Source: Tetrapyrgos nigripes (Eukaryota > Basidiomycota > Agaricomycetes > Agaricales > Campanellaceae). From it: a stretch of 64,000 nucleotides of DNA. Made by a program: the position numbers and the translations under genes. The notes below the pieces were generated by a model. The model saw only the letters and a program-made list of their open reading frames with translations. It made no database searches and was not told the origin of the DNA. The stretch spans positions 372,001 through 436,000 of the forward strand of contig JAACJM010000013.1 in the NCBI GenBank assembly GCA_013368315.1, given 5' to 3'. Numbering within the stretch: the first letter of the stretch is position 1; each line of letters opens with the position of its first letter. Positions 1 to 12,213 of the stretch are shown here, piece by piece.

Positions 1-1028
1 TCCACCCTCTCAAACAAATTTATAAATTGCATATTTGTGGATGCCACAGGTACCTATATTTAGGGGTAAGTATTCCATATCACCAGAACCACAGAATATA
101 GAGCTTATCCAAGTGGATATTCCAATTCAGGGACACAAAATACCCTAGTAAGCATATCCATAATTATATTAGATGCTATAACATGCAGTGTCCATGGCCA
201 TCCCAAATTTTTCACTTTTTTGAGAGTAAATTGAAGATATCTCACTAGACATTGATTATATAATAAAATAAATGTTATTCCCAAGTCTATAGAATCCAAA
301 AGCAGTATCCTACCAATTTGCATAATAATCAGAGCTGATTGGATGCAATGGCCAGTACCCATCCTGCTCTTTTGCTGTATTTTGGACAGTATTTTGGCCA
401 TATCTCTATACCCACTGCAGTTATTGCAAATCTGATTGGATATTTGGATTCAGCGACCCAAAGTACACCCTCTTATATACTTATGTCACTTTTCATTGCC
501 GGCTCCAGGAATTTATTTTGCATTTTCTGTGCCAGCCACAGCTACTACCCCTATTCCATTTGCAGATTCTGGCCCCTACTGACCGCCTGCACCTCCTATC
601 AAATTTTGAGGCGTGAGAAAAACCCGCTCTGCTGGCCCCTAAGGCCCTGCCTACCGCCACATCAAATTACCAGCTGTGGGAAAAACCTGCCAAATTTACT
701 TAAGGTATACCATGCGTGGTATAGTAGAATACTGTGCACACAATGCATAGTATGAAAATAGCCATACAATGCATCATATGCTCACCCAAAGTATAAACAG
801 AGAAAGGACTGTTGACTACGCATTGTGTTGTGTGAGTACTGCCTGTATACTATGCATGGCAGTTACAACTACTGGTGATTACTCCACGCTGATAAGCCCC
901 TCCCTGAGGATCTGACTCCCGGTGCGAAAGCAGACAAATCCCCCGAACAAGACCCTTCCACAGAACAAGACCCACCCCATCCTAAATCCAATACATATTC
1001 CTCAGACTCAGACTCAGACTCCCCAACC
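1..1028. other. Non-coding leader before gypsy element A
   Basis: I see no gene here. Around 570-700 two related units of about 70 bp follow one another, each beginning GGCCCCTA and ending in GTGRGAAAAACC. Around 700-870 there are several near-palindromic words built on ATGCATAGTAT and TACCATGCGTGGTA. This could be the decayed 5' end or LTR of the element that follows, but I found no matching copy 3' of it. Confidence 0.4.
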
Positions 1029-2180
1029 ATGACCTCGACCTCTACCACACTGAACACCGCTTGGACCCCACCCAATTATGGGAAACTACCAAAGGTGCAC
1101 ATTTGTCCTGTCGAGCCACATGATTACACGGGCATCATGACCTCCATCACATACTACTTCTCTGCCAAGGGCATCTCGGACACCAAAACTGAGCAGGCCC
1201 AGAACGCTATTGCGTCTTGCTTCCACGCTCCCAAATCCCACGACTTTTTTAACTCGGGTCGTACCAGACTCTTAGCTCTCAGCGAAAAGGACTACCAACA
1301 TGAGCTGATCGAGCACCTTCTGGGTATTAAATGGGTCGACAAAGTCGCCAAGCTGCGAGGTGCTGTCAATTAGGCTGAGGTTCGTGACCAAAGCTTTTCT
1401 ACTCTACTCAAGAAGATTGTCACGTACAATGACATGCTTAAGGACACGCCCCGTTACCTCAGTGACGCTCAACTGCAGGAACGTTTGCGTGAAGCAATGA
1501 TCCCGGACTTTCAGTCGTATCTCACTGGGAACAAGGTCAAGGATGACATGGAGTATGGTGCATGGATCAAGGTTGTCAAGACGTTTGACAAGGCATATCG
1601 CACAGTAGAGAAGCCAAAGATGGATCAGGTCAATGCACTCCAGTTACAAATTGCGGAGCTGGAGAAAGAGAAGGGTCAGAAGCGGTCTAGCATGTCATCT
1701 CATTATTCCAATGACCAGAGTCGTTCTCATCCTTTCACAGACTATCGTCACAATGTGTCTTCAGCGTTATCAGCTGGCTCCTCCTCCTCGTCTTCTGGGA
1801 AGTTTTTGCCTACTAGGATGTGAGACATTTTCGAGAACAAGGAGCAGAAACAAATCTACATGGACGGTGAGATCTGCACCCGTTGCTGTAACTGGTTTGT
1901 GGGCCATCGGGGTAACCAGTGCACCACTTCCTGCAACCTCTCGGTATCTTACTGCGACCTCATGAAGAGCAACTTGGCCATTGCCAAACAGATCCACCAG
2001 CGCTCTAAGGCCCCCATCACCATGGATGCTGTCCTCAAGTACAAGTCCAACACAGTCGCTGCAGTCATTCTGGAAACATCCTCTGCTCCCATTGAAGACA
2101 TCGACGCCTTCCTCAACGACCAGAACAGGGACGCTGTCGTGGCCATCGTGGATGTCCCACTGGCCCACTGGCCCACGTAG
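1029..2180 (+). pseudogene. gag of element A
   Basis: Three open stretches lie in the same frame (1029-1373, 1434-1823, 1860-2180), broken by a TAG at 1371 and a TGA at 1821. The first two parts read as a helical capsid-like region. The third begins with a zinc-knuckle-like cluster (CTRCCNWF, then GHRGNQC), as expected of the nucleic-acid-binding end of a retroelement gag. The gag role is inferred from position and the Cys/His cluster; the protein would be structural for virus-like particles. It is not functional as it stands. Confidence 0.7.
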
Positions 2181-2281
2181 CCAGCGGTTCCCAGGTTTAC
2201 AACCGTCTCGCTCCTGCTGCCAGAATCTGTGAAAATGTTAGGCTTACCCGTTCCCTTCCTCCTGTTGCTCGTCCTTTCGCA

Positions 2282-4440
2282 GTGGATATGCCCATCACGG
2301 CTATTATTGAAGACATCGACTCCAATGACGAGATAATCAACATGGTTGTACCAGGTACCACTACTAGGGACACTGCCGAGCGCTTCAAGGAACTCTCAGT
2401 GAGTAACATCTCTACACCATCTGCACTAGAGCCAGTTGCACCACTACAAGCAGAGCATTTATACTGGCGTGGGCTCATCGACGGGCCTAATGTCGAGTCT
2501 CCTGTTGCTCTTGATATGTTAATTGACGACGGTTCTCCTTTTGTTTTAATCAGGGATGAGCTGGTAAAGCACCTTGGTCTTGCACGTCACTGTCTCCCTG
2601 AACCAAAGGTTGTCTCAGTCGCAATGGACAACACGTCGGGTAAACCTTCTACTGCATGTCTTTCCGAATTCGTCTCATTTTTTCTTGAAGATCTGTCTTT
2701 CCAGTGGCGTTCTCGCACTATTAGAGCTATTGTAACTCCTTCTTTATGTTCACCTATTATACTTGGTCTCCCTTTCTACATCATAATTCTCTTGTCACCA
2801 ACTATGGTGAACACACTTGTATTCATAAACCATCAGGCTTTGACCTTCTGCATCTCCCTCCTGTACAACCCAAGTCCCCTCCTGATAATCGTTCTCCCAA
2901 GCATCGTCACCTTGATATTTGTAAATCCCATGTAGCCTTGATCAACGAATTGAAATTGTTTCATGAAAAGAACCTGAGACTTCGAGAGTCAGATTTCGTA
3001 CATGAAGTGAACATAGCTGCAGCAGTGCTAGAATGGATAAAGACCCTGGAAGACATGCAACACTACCAAGACTGTTCTGATGATTTGAAGTCTAGATTCC
3101 CGGGTGTTTTCAGTGCCATTCCCCATGTTGCAGAGCTGGCATCAGAAATTACATGTTCAATAAGATTGAAGGAGGCTGCACAAGCCATACAAGCTCGGTC
3201 ATACCCCTCACCTCTTAAATACAAGGATGCTTGGTCGACACTGATACAAGCACACCTTGACTCAGGTCGAATTTGTCCCTCCAACTCCCAATTCTCATCT
3301 CCTTGCTTCCTCATTCCGAAAGCAGATCCGACCGCATTACCAAGATGGGTCAACGACTATCATGTTCTCAATGTGAATATGGTCCCTGACCGTCATCCCT
3401 TGCCTCAAATTGAGCAGATTCTGGGTGACTGTGCAAAGGGTCAGATCTGGGGCAAGATCGACATGACAGATTCCTTCTTCCAGACAAAGATGGAGGAATC
3501 GTCAATTCCCTTGACAGCAGTTAATACTCCCTTGGGTCTATATGAGTGGGTGGTTATGCCCATGGGCATACGAAATGCCCTGGCAATTCACCAGCGCGTC
3601 CCTTCATTGGGAAGTTCTGCCATGTATATCTGGACGACATTATCATCTGGTCGCAAAACAAGGAAGAACATGCTCAACATGCAGAGACTATCCTAGCTGC
3701 CTTACGAGATGCCAAATTGTACTGCAACCCAAAGAAATGTCAATTCTTCAGGGTAGAAATTGACTTCTTGGGACACCATATTTCACGCCATGGTGTTGAG
3801 GCCCAACAAGGCAAATGCGATGTTATCGTTAATTATCCGAGGCCTGAGTCCACTAAGCAGATGCACAGATTCCTGGGGATGGTTTGCTTCATCGCCAGAT
3901 ATTTGGAGAAGGAGCTTGCAGATTACACAGCGGTTTTGACTCCCTTGATGAAGAAAGAATATAACAAGGCTTTCCCGGAGTGGACAATGGATCATGAACG
4001 GGCCTTCATGAAGATTAAATCCCTGATGGTGGATCACACGATTTTGACAATGATAGACCATGAGAATCCAGGCGAGAACAAGATCTTCCTAACATGTGAT
4101 GCAAGCGACTGGCACACAGGTGCAATTCTGAGCTGGGGAACCAAACTTTCCTTGGCCCGGCCAGTGGCGTTCAACTCACAGCAGCTGTCGGGTCCTGAAC
4201 TGAATTATCCAGTACACGAGAAAGAGCTACTAGCAATTGTACATGCCCTTAAGAAGTGGCGAGCTGAGTGTCTGGGACAAGTATTTGTGCACACTGATCA
4301 TAGAACTCTCGAGAACTTTGTTGGCCAACGTGATTTGAGCCGAAGACAAAATTTGTTGGATGGAACAGCTAAGCCAGTATGATTTGGTGGTGTCATACCT
4401 GCCTGGCGAGTGTAATTCTGGTGCAGATGCCTTGTCTCAT
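2282..4440 (+). pseudogene. protease, reverse transcriptase and RNase H of element A
   Basis: The protease region near 2515-2570 has the LIDDGSPFVLI segment typical of retropepsin-like domains in fungal gypsy elements. The reverse transcriptase covers about 3200-3800 with VNDYHVLN, KIDMTDSFFQ and, after a frame change near 3600, the catalytic box YLDDIIIW. RNase H follows (FLTCDASDWHTGAILS, then HTDHRTLENF). At least two frameshifts, near 3600 and 4350, separate the parts. Reverse transcription of element RNA is the family role; this copy is dead. Confidence 0.88.
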
Positions 4441-6038
4441 CTTCTGCCTGCGTCACTCCTGGGTGAGGAAGTGATATCTACTGACTTGTCAAAGCTAAAG
4501 CCAGACATATGGCGTAATCCAGTGACTCTAGCTTCCATAATGACTGTCAAGGCCAACACATTGTTCCTAGCAGATGTTCGAGCTGGTTACGAATCAGACA
4601 AGTTTGTTAAGAAGTTGGTGGCGACTGAGGGTAATGTCCCTGGTGCCTCTCTCGAGAATGATTTATGGTTTGTTGCAGGACGTCTGGTTGTGCCAGGATA
4701 CAAGGACCTGCGGGAGACACTGTTTCGCTTAGCCCACGATTGCACTGGACATTTTGGTGCAGACAAGACCTATGAGTATCTCAGAGACTCTTATTACTGG
4801 CCCAACATGAGAAAGCAACTATTACGGGCTTACGTTCCATCTTGCGATGCTTGCCAGCAAAACAAAAGTGGTACTAAGAACCCTTGGGGTCCATTACACC
4901 CGTTACCTGTGCCTGATAAACGTTTTGACAGTGTGGCCATGGACTTCATTGGTCCTCTACCAGAGGACGAGGGCATGAACTGTATCCTTTCCATGACAGA
5001 TTGCCTGAATGCAGACTTGTGCATCACTGCGACTCGAACTGATATAACTGCTCCAGACTGTGCCTTGCTTTTCTTCAAGGAGTGGTACTGCAAAAATGGC
5101 CTGCCCTTGGAGGTAGTCTGTGACTGTGATAAGCTCTTTGTCTCTAAGTTTTGGGATGCCTTCCTCAAACTCACGGGTGTCAAGATAAAAATGAGTACGG
5201 CTTTCCATCCACAAACCAATGGTTCATCGGAGCACTCGAATAAGACGATCAACCAATGTTTACGCTACTATGTTGAATGCAAACAGTCAGGATGGGTTAA
5301 GGCTCTCCCTAAGATCCGGTTCGATATCATGAACTCCTGGAATGCCAGCACGGGCATGTCCATGTTTCAGCTCAAGACAGGTCGTTCACCTCGGATCTTT
5401 CCCCCATTTGACACTCCCAAGAAATCTGAGAAGGATGTGTGCTCTGAGGCAGAAATAATTCAAACAATGTCCGATATTGAAGCCAATGCTAAAGATGTGT
5501 TGTATGCAGCGAAAGTGGTGCAAGCTGTACAATCCAATAAGAATTGTGGCTCTCCAGACAAGTTCAAGGAAGGCGATTGGGTGATGTTGACCACGTTACA
5601 TCGTCGAAACCAGTTCAAAAAGGCAGGCGAGCACCGGGTAGCCAAGTTCTTCCCCGTTTTGATGGACCTTACAAGGTTATCCATGCCCATCTGGAGACAG
5701 ACACATACACCTTGGATGTACCTAATCAACTGGGTATTTACCCCACATTTTATGTGGGTGAACTGTGCCGATACCTCCACAACGGCACGGACCTATTCCC
5801 GAACCGAGAACTAGCACGACTGCCCCCTACGGTTGTAGACGGCCAAGAGGAGTACATGATCGAGAAAATTATAGACTCACGTCGTCGTGGTCGGGGTTGG
5901 CAATAATTGATTCATTGGTCGGGGTATGGTCAAGAAGAAGACCGTTGGTTGTCGTATTCATCAATTAAGGATTGCACAGCCCTAGACAATTGGGTGGCGG
6001 CAGGTGGTGATGGTCCAAAGGACCTATTTAACACTTAA
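4390..6038 (+). pseudogene. integrase and chromodomain of element A
   Basis: The zinc-binding N-terminus reads GHFGADKTYEYLRDSYYWP and then CDACQQNK. The core has the first Asp in MDFIGPL, the second in VCDCDKLFVSKFW and the Glu in SSEHSNKT, so the DDE residues are still visible although the usual SDRD has become CDCD. A frameshift near 5640-5680 leads into the C-terminal part and the chromodomain (EEYMIEKIID, then WSGYGQEEDRW), which carries a TAA at about 5904. The domain order is that of Tf1/sushi-like chromoviruses. Confidence 0.88.
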
Positions 6039-7969
6039 AACTACTAACTATATTTAAGATTCTCTTCATCTTTTATCTGCTGATCTTTTTTTTACACTAT
6101 AGGTACTGTACTGAGTCAAACATCGCTTAGGTCCATTCTTTTCCCTTACTGAATTCTCTCTGTACTGGTGGAAGAAGACTGTTGAAGAGTGGTGAGGTTA
6201 GAATGTATCCCTCCTTTCATTTTCTATGTGTATTGCTGGAAATTCTGGCGTGGTTTTACATATTACTTACCTTTTTCCCTGTTGCATATTCACAGTTTCC
6301 AGAGGTGGTTTTGCTTTTGGGTCAGTAGGAGTGTAAATGTCATTTACAGCCACAGCTCATGTGATGATGTTGTGGCATATTTGTTATTCGGGACCAATCT
6401 ATGGCCCAATACTCGGATGTACCTTACTTCGTACTTCCACGATCTCTTGTATTTCACATCATACCTTTCCGAAATACGACGTGTTCCTCTGTATATCTCC
6501 ATTCCTCTCAACCTCAGGTCTTAGCATGTTCAGTCCCATAGGACTGTTCCACATATTATGGTATTATTGCTAGGTAGTGAAAAGTAGAGGGAAGATATTG
6601 GGGTATTTTGAAAAGTAGTGGTTGCAATGGCCAAATGAAAGAGAGAGAAAATCACAATGTAGCAGGGTAACACATCATATTGGGAGGAATTGAGAAAACT
6701 AGATGATTGTGCTTACCAAGCCTGGCACTGCAATGAGTGTCATTCGCAAGGCGTTGGCCAGAGTGCACCTTGAGGTGGATTGTATAGGATGTGGGGGAAG
6801 CATGAGTGTCCTAAATTTGGCACAGGTCATTAAGATGGGTGATTGCGCAAGCTTGTTCTGCCTTGTAGTTGTAACAGCAGGTGCCTCCAGAGGGTTACCT
6901 AGGATGGGTTGTCAGTGTCCAGTGGGTCCTTCCTCGTCAGCATCACGCTCTTCATCATCTTTGTCATTCCTTCCACAACTAGCCTCAGTTACTTCAGTTT
7001 CTACTTAGGCGTTGTTGTCTGAGGATGGTCTGGGATGTTTGCAGGTCCACGTGTTGGGCAAGGGTAGTATTGCCAGCGCCTGAGGCCTGAACGTGACTGA
7101 GCATAGATTCAAGAGGGCTAGGAGAGAGAATCGCAGGGGGCGATATCCGAAAAAGGCGTAGAATATCGAGATATTGCTATCTAGGACAATTTCCGATACT
7201 TTTAAGTGAAGGGACCATATCTTTTCTACGATTTCATCATGTGATCAGCATCCCACGCCATTTTCAACTACACCTGACCTGGCTTTCTCGTCACTGCCTT
7301 AGGACCTCACAGCCTTTCGGCTATTGTTTTGTCCCTTCGAGTCCTCAACTGTTCTCTAGCATCTATAAATGTATCTGTTACCCATCTGCAGCCTTCACGC
7401 ATCGATCACGGTTCTCAATGTGAGTGCTCCACCATCCTCTACTCAATAACCTATATTTACTGGGACAATAACCGGGTCTTTATCCAGCGGGCGTTGACAC
7501 GTCAATCACTTCTACTTCAAACCGGGGGACTACGGGCCCTACGGAGCTCGTTATCGTTGAGTTTTTCCACAAGTTGCCGTATCTAAAGATCAAACAGGCG
7601 TAACTAATGTATATAACTTTATATGTGGTCACGGTATAGATACTGCCTTTCTGTCTTTGAGGGAATCCGCATGTCAGGTCGTTCTACATTTACTTACTGG
7701 CTTACAGCCAGTCGGAATGCGTTGGAATTGGGGAGAACGTTTATATCGTGTAGCCTATCTTACATCCGAAAACCTGTTGGCGCGAATGCTGTGTATCGGG
7801 CCTGGCGTCCCCATCGGCGGCGCGCTAGCTATATGAGGAGTGGACGACGGAGAGAAAAAACCGAGATGACTACCATCGGCTACCAAGTCCGAAAACACGC
7901 ATTACTCCCCAAGGCTGTCCTACTGCTACACTTCTGATCTTCGCCTATCCTGTCCAGCCTGCCTATCTC
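6039..7969. other. Intergenic region upstream of proline dehydrogenase
   Basis: I found no gene supported by codon pattern, splice sites or motifs. The first few hundred bases may be the decayed 3' end of element A. The last 250 bases, roughly 7700-7969, should contain the proline dehydrogenase promoter and leader. They are pyrimidine-rich just before the start codon, as is common in basidiomycete promoters. Confidence 0.5.
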
Positions 7970-10096
7970 ATGCTATCATCTCTGGTCAGAAAGACGACTC
8001 TTCAAACCAGCTTCAGATGCTTCTCTCGACAGTTTGGACGACGACATGCTAGTAGTCATTCTGGCAGGTCAACGACTACTACCTTATCTCTCCGGCGCAG
8101 TTTCCGAGCAGGGCTCACGGGTGGTGTACTTGCGTTCGTCGCAGCCGGCGTCTTTGGAATCAATCACATACGTGCAGATAGCCAAGCTCATGCATATGAC
8201 GACCAGGATAAGCTCGATGGCATGTCCAAGGATTCGATAGGGGTATTGTTGAGGACATATATCGTCTACTCGATGTGCTCTATCCCCGGACTCATTGATG
8301 TTGCACCCAAGATGTTGGATGTGCTAACCAGCATACCTGTGGCCAGGGAGATTACTCAAGCTTTCGTGCGCATCACTTTCTTTGACCAGGTATGTCATTT
8401 TGCCGTAGGAGCGAGTACAATCATCCTGAAGGCATGATCTAGTTTGTAGGAGGCGATACTGCACTCCAAGTAGTCCCACTCCTCCGTGACCTTCGCTCCA
8501 AGAACAAAGGTGCTCTGTTTGCGTACTCGATAGAAGTGGATGAACGTGAGGCGGCTTCGGCTACTACGAAGAAGGCTACGGACGTGGAGCCGCCGTATAA
8601 GCGCATTGTCAATGAGATGATCCGTTGCATTGACGTTGCCGCTGACTTTGAGGATAGCATTGTTGGAGATGCGCCGACCGGACGACGGACTTGGGTAGCT
8701 GTTAAGATGGTGTGTATACACTCTTGTTTGACTTTCTTCAGACCATTTAGACCTCTGTCTTATTTCTAGACGGTACTCCTCCCTGATGCCAAATCTCTCA
8801 TAAATCTATCATCCTACATCCTCGCTGCACGAAAGCCGCTGCCGGAGGAAGTCTTATTTCCAGGCTGTCCTCGCCCAACGGATCTTGATGTGCTATATGA
8901 CGGCAGACTACCTTCTTCCAATTTGTTGACTCATGATGACATTGTATCTTTGCGCGAACTACACTCGGATCTTCGTCGGATTTGTGTCCGAGCAAAGGAA
9001 TGCGGGGTAAAGATTATTCTAGACACGGAATACAGGTGCGTATCATGGAGTGTATCTGAAACTGTTTGCTCATTAATTTCGTCGTATCAGCTGGTACCAA
9101 CCCGCTATCGATGCACTTCAGTATTCTCTAATGCGTGAATTTAACAATTATGAAGATGGAAGCGCTCACGTTCAGCCTCTGGTTTACGGGACCTTCCAAG
9201 CATATCTACGCAGGTGGGTCATTCCGGCATCATTAATCGCAAATAGGATGCTCATTCATGACGGTGGTCTGACAGATCACCCTCTTATCTCGCCCAATCG
9301 TTTGAGGATGCACGCAAGCACAATTACGTTCTAGGAGTCAAACTAGTCCGCGGCGCATACCATCCTCAGGAAGTCGCAGCACATCAAGCCCGCATGAAGG
9401 GGGCTCAGTCAATGTCCATCTCCCCGGAGCCGCTACCACCGGTATGGACAAGCAAAGAAGAGACAGACAAGTGCTATAACGAATGTGCCAAGGAGTTGGT
9501 TGCGAAAATTAAGGAGGATATCGAGGAATCGGCTACCATGTCTAACGTCGTTAACTTTAGAAAAGGTCCATCGAAAGGGAAGGGGCCGAGGATTGGAGTG
9601 TTATTCGGAACACATAATTGGACTAGTACGAAGCTGATCCTAAAGGAGCTGGTGCGGTCTCGGCTCGCGAGTATAGAGGGCGATATTGAGGAAGGTGTCA
9701 TTACCGTCCCTGACGAGGTCACTGAAAGGCTGACGCTGGGACAACTTTTCGGTGAGTGCTTCCAGATATGATTCTCAGCTCCATTTGAACTATTTTACTG
9801 ACAAGACACTTGCTTTGCAGGTATGAATGATGCGCTTTCGGACTATATCGTGCAAAGGACTCGGTCTAATGCTCCTATGGTTATCAAGTAAGAAAGTCGT
9901 TTTATTTTGGAGGCTCTAGTCACTGATGCTCTTCTGTTTCCTTTTTTGGTACCCTTACAGATACGTCCCATACGGAGCTTTATCAGAGGTCATGCCATAC
10001 TTGAGCCGTAGAGCGATTGAGAATAAGTCGGTTCTGGTAATGGCACTGCACAAGAAGAAAGACGACGAGCGGGAAGACAGATTTGGGCTAGGTTGA
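7970..10096 (+). CDS. PUT1: Proline dehydrogenase, mitochondrial
   Basis: This enzyme oxidises proline to pyrroline-5-carboxylate on a bound FAD and passes electrons to the respiratory chain, the first step of proline use as a nitrogen and carbon source. Seven exons fit: 7970-8389, 8443-8709, 8770-9035, 9091-9213, 9276-9751, 9821-9887 and 9961-10096. All introns are short GT-AG, and the sum is 584 codons plus stop. The first 30 residues are rich in Arg, Ser and Thr and lack acidic residues, as in a mitochondrial presequence; a hydrophobic stretch follows near residues 45-60. Family landmarks are FVGGDT, KIILDTEYRSWYQPAID, YLAQSFEDARK, GVKLVRGAYH, GVLFGTHN, GMNDALSDY and the C-terminal KYVPYGALSEVMPYLSRRAIEN. 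The gene looks intact. The start is the first ATG giving the presequence. Confidence 0.96.
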
Positions 10097-11828
10097 CGGG
10101 ACATTTGGATCATTGTGACTGCTCGATTTTAGACTGTGCTGCTTATACAAATGCTAGATTCCTTCTCCATATCATCGTTGTTTTCATTTGTAATTTTTGT
10201 AATTTGTGTGCTGCAGAGTACTAGAGAATGGATGCTTTCTGCAGTGTCCCACTACCTACCTCTATGTACAATCTTGGTACAATCAACCGACTTCAATTGG
10301 CCAAATACAAGCTGCAGTTTCAGGCTAGTGGGCCCTGGACTAGACTCATTAAATTTAAACCTAGTTTCAACGACCGCTGCGTATTGTATCTGGCTTGTCT
10401 GAGAGTATGGTCAAGCTTACCGGCCGTCAGATACGGTGAATTAGACTCGCACCCAGCCGCTCTGCCGCGTTTGTTTGGTCAAGCCAAACCTGTTTGTCCT
10501 AGCAAACAAACAGTAGGGCTCATGCACGATCCGCGCACGTCACGTGAAAACATCGAATTTGAGCTCAGAAAAGGAATAGCACGGTCAAATTGGCTTTAAT
10601 AAAAAATCGGGAACCGCAGAAACCTAGTTTTTGTCAAAATTTAAAACTCTGCGGTAAGAATTTTGGGAGGTTGGGAGGAAAATGGGGATACACTCCGATG
10701 CGTTCATATTCTTTGGGGTTCTGGAAAGAGTTAGACTCTTTCCTATTTGTCATTTCAGCGTAGGATGTGTATGGATATGGGCTAAGGTCGGAGAGACCTT
10801 GGGCCCCGACGAGAAACTTCTCTGGCATATCCGCGATTGGCTGCAATACCTGTATCAGTAAGGAGCGAGCGATGCATCAAGCTAATAGTGGATACCCATT
10901 GAGGAAGGAGCTCATCAAAGGTAGATTAACGTGGAAAGAGCAATGAATGTCAGTGTTAAGTCAGTGTTTGATGTGGGCATTATAGGTTGGTATGGTAGGT
11001 GTACTTTGAAAAGATGCATGGGACAATCACGAAAAATCTATAATGAGTCATGGACAGAAGAAATAGTTTTAGAACTGCAGTAGAATTAAGGACGGTCAAC
11101 TCCAAACTTGAATCCGTTGTTGAAATTTAGTTACTGTGTTGATGGATAAAACTGGTAGGTTGGAATCTGTTGGATGAAGGTAGGGTGAAGTTTGTATGAT
11201 GAAGGATGATGGGTAGCATAAGTGTATGCGTGTAAGTGTTATGAAAGGTGGTGCAGTGCAAGACTGAAGTGAAATTTTGTTTTGATAACTTGGTCTGTGA
11301 ATGAATTTTCACTAAAGTGGTACCAGATCCTGTATGTAGACAGTGTGATGAGGAGTACTTAATTGTGGTGAAGATTTCACAACACGTCGTCAAATGACAA
11401 ATGTTGGGAAATGCACAAGATATGCGTGGTGTGTGCAAATCATAATCTGTGTAATCGTTCTGATTTAGGGTCTGGTGCAAGTCCAGTGGCTGTGAGAGAC
11501 TACGTAGTTGGCAAGTCGCTGTTCTTGAAGGAACGAGAGCGAGTAGCAACGTAAGTTGGAAGAGATTACCAGAATGTTGATTTAGTGGCCGTGAACTCTT
11601 GATACTATTGGGGGGAGAAGAATCAAACCACATTGAGTAGTTTACACAATGCTCATAGGCTGGGTTAATTGTAGATTAGGGTGTTGAGAAAATAACATCA
11701 GACTGTGGAGTGGTTAGCCAGGCAGTGCATTGAGAACCATGAGTGGAGAGCATGAGGACCTGTGTGTTGATTGTAGTGCATTGAGTAGTTGAGTTATCTG
11801 CGATGAATCATCTGAATGCTGCACTCAG
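10097..11828. other. Gene-poor DNA downstream of proline dehydrogenase
   Basis: I see only short, low-complexity reading frames on either strand, none with recognisable motifs or convincing splice sites. The first 150 bases should hold the proline dehydrogenase 3' UTR. From about 10.9 kb the + strand becomes purine-rich. Confidence 0.5.
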
Positions 11829-12213
11829 CAGTGTTTGCTTTTAAGACCTTAAATCATCCTTCAAGGATCTTTAAGGTTTAATGGCCTTAAACCCTTAAAT
11901 TTAAGGGCTTTTTTAAGCCTTAAGCAGTCAAATCTATGCATGGTAGCTGGTGAGTTATGCACAGGGAAAGACATCTAGAGCCAATCTAGAGCTGAGATAC
12001 ACTCACCTTCATAGTACTTGAACAACAGCTCACAATCAATCCATGATTCCCCACTCCATTTTCCTTGTATGAGTCTCTGCCCACTCCCCAGCCATTAGCC
12101 AAGGCCTTAAGCCCAATTTAAGGCCTTAAAGGCATTTCCTAGAAAATTTTAAGCCTTAGATTTAAGGGCTTAAGGGCTTAAAAATTTTAAGCCCTTATGC
12201 CTTAAGGAGACTG
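11829..12213. mobile_element. Small terminal-inverted-repeat element (MITE-like, hAT-type ends)
   Basis: The left end starts CAGTGTTTGCTTTTAAG. The right end, read on the other strand, starts CAGTCTCCTTAAGG. Both ends run into dense copies of TTAAGG/CCTTAA-type words, which make most of the 385 bp. The flanking octamers are GCACTCAG (11821-11828) and GTGCTCAG (12214-12221), six of eight identical, as in an aged 8-bp target duplication of the hAT superfamily. There is no coding capacity, so movement would have depended on a transposase made elsewhere. The inverted repeats are imperfect, so the exact ends are uncertain. Confidence 0.5.

Larger units (their letters stand above)
1029..6038 (+). 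mobile_element. Degenerate Ty3/gypsy chromovirus (element A)
   Basis: The segment holds gag, protease, reverse transcriptase, RNase H, integrase and a C-terminal chromodomain in the Ty3/gypsy order. The reading frame changes several times and stops interrupt it, so no full gag-pol polyprotein can be made. The chromodomain, which ends in the stop at 6036-6038, places it among chromoviruses, whose integrases target chromatin. I found no LTR pair or target-site duplication, so the ends given are only the coding limits. There is no host gene inside it, and the next gene downstream is proline dehydrogenase. Confidence 0.9.

Noticed and set aside
1..6700. LTR pair for element A
   Set aside because: I compared 1-1028 with 6039-6700 by eye and found no shared block of useful length or TG...CA pair.
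6703..7008. 101-codon + strand frame
   Set aside because: No family resemblance, no neighbouring exons, and a Ser-rich end typical of random frames.
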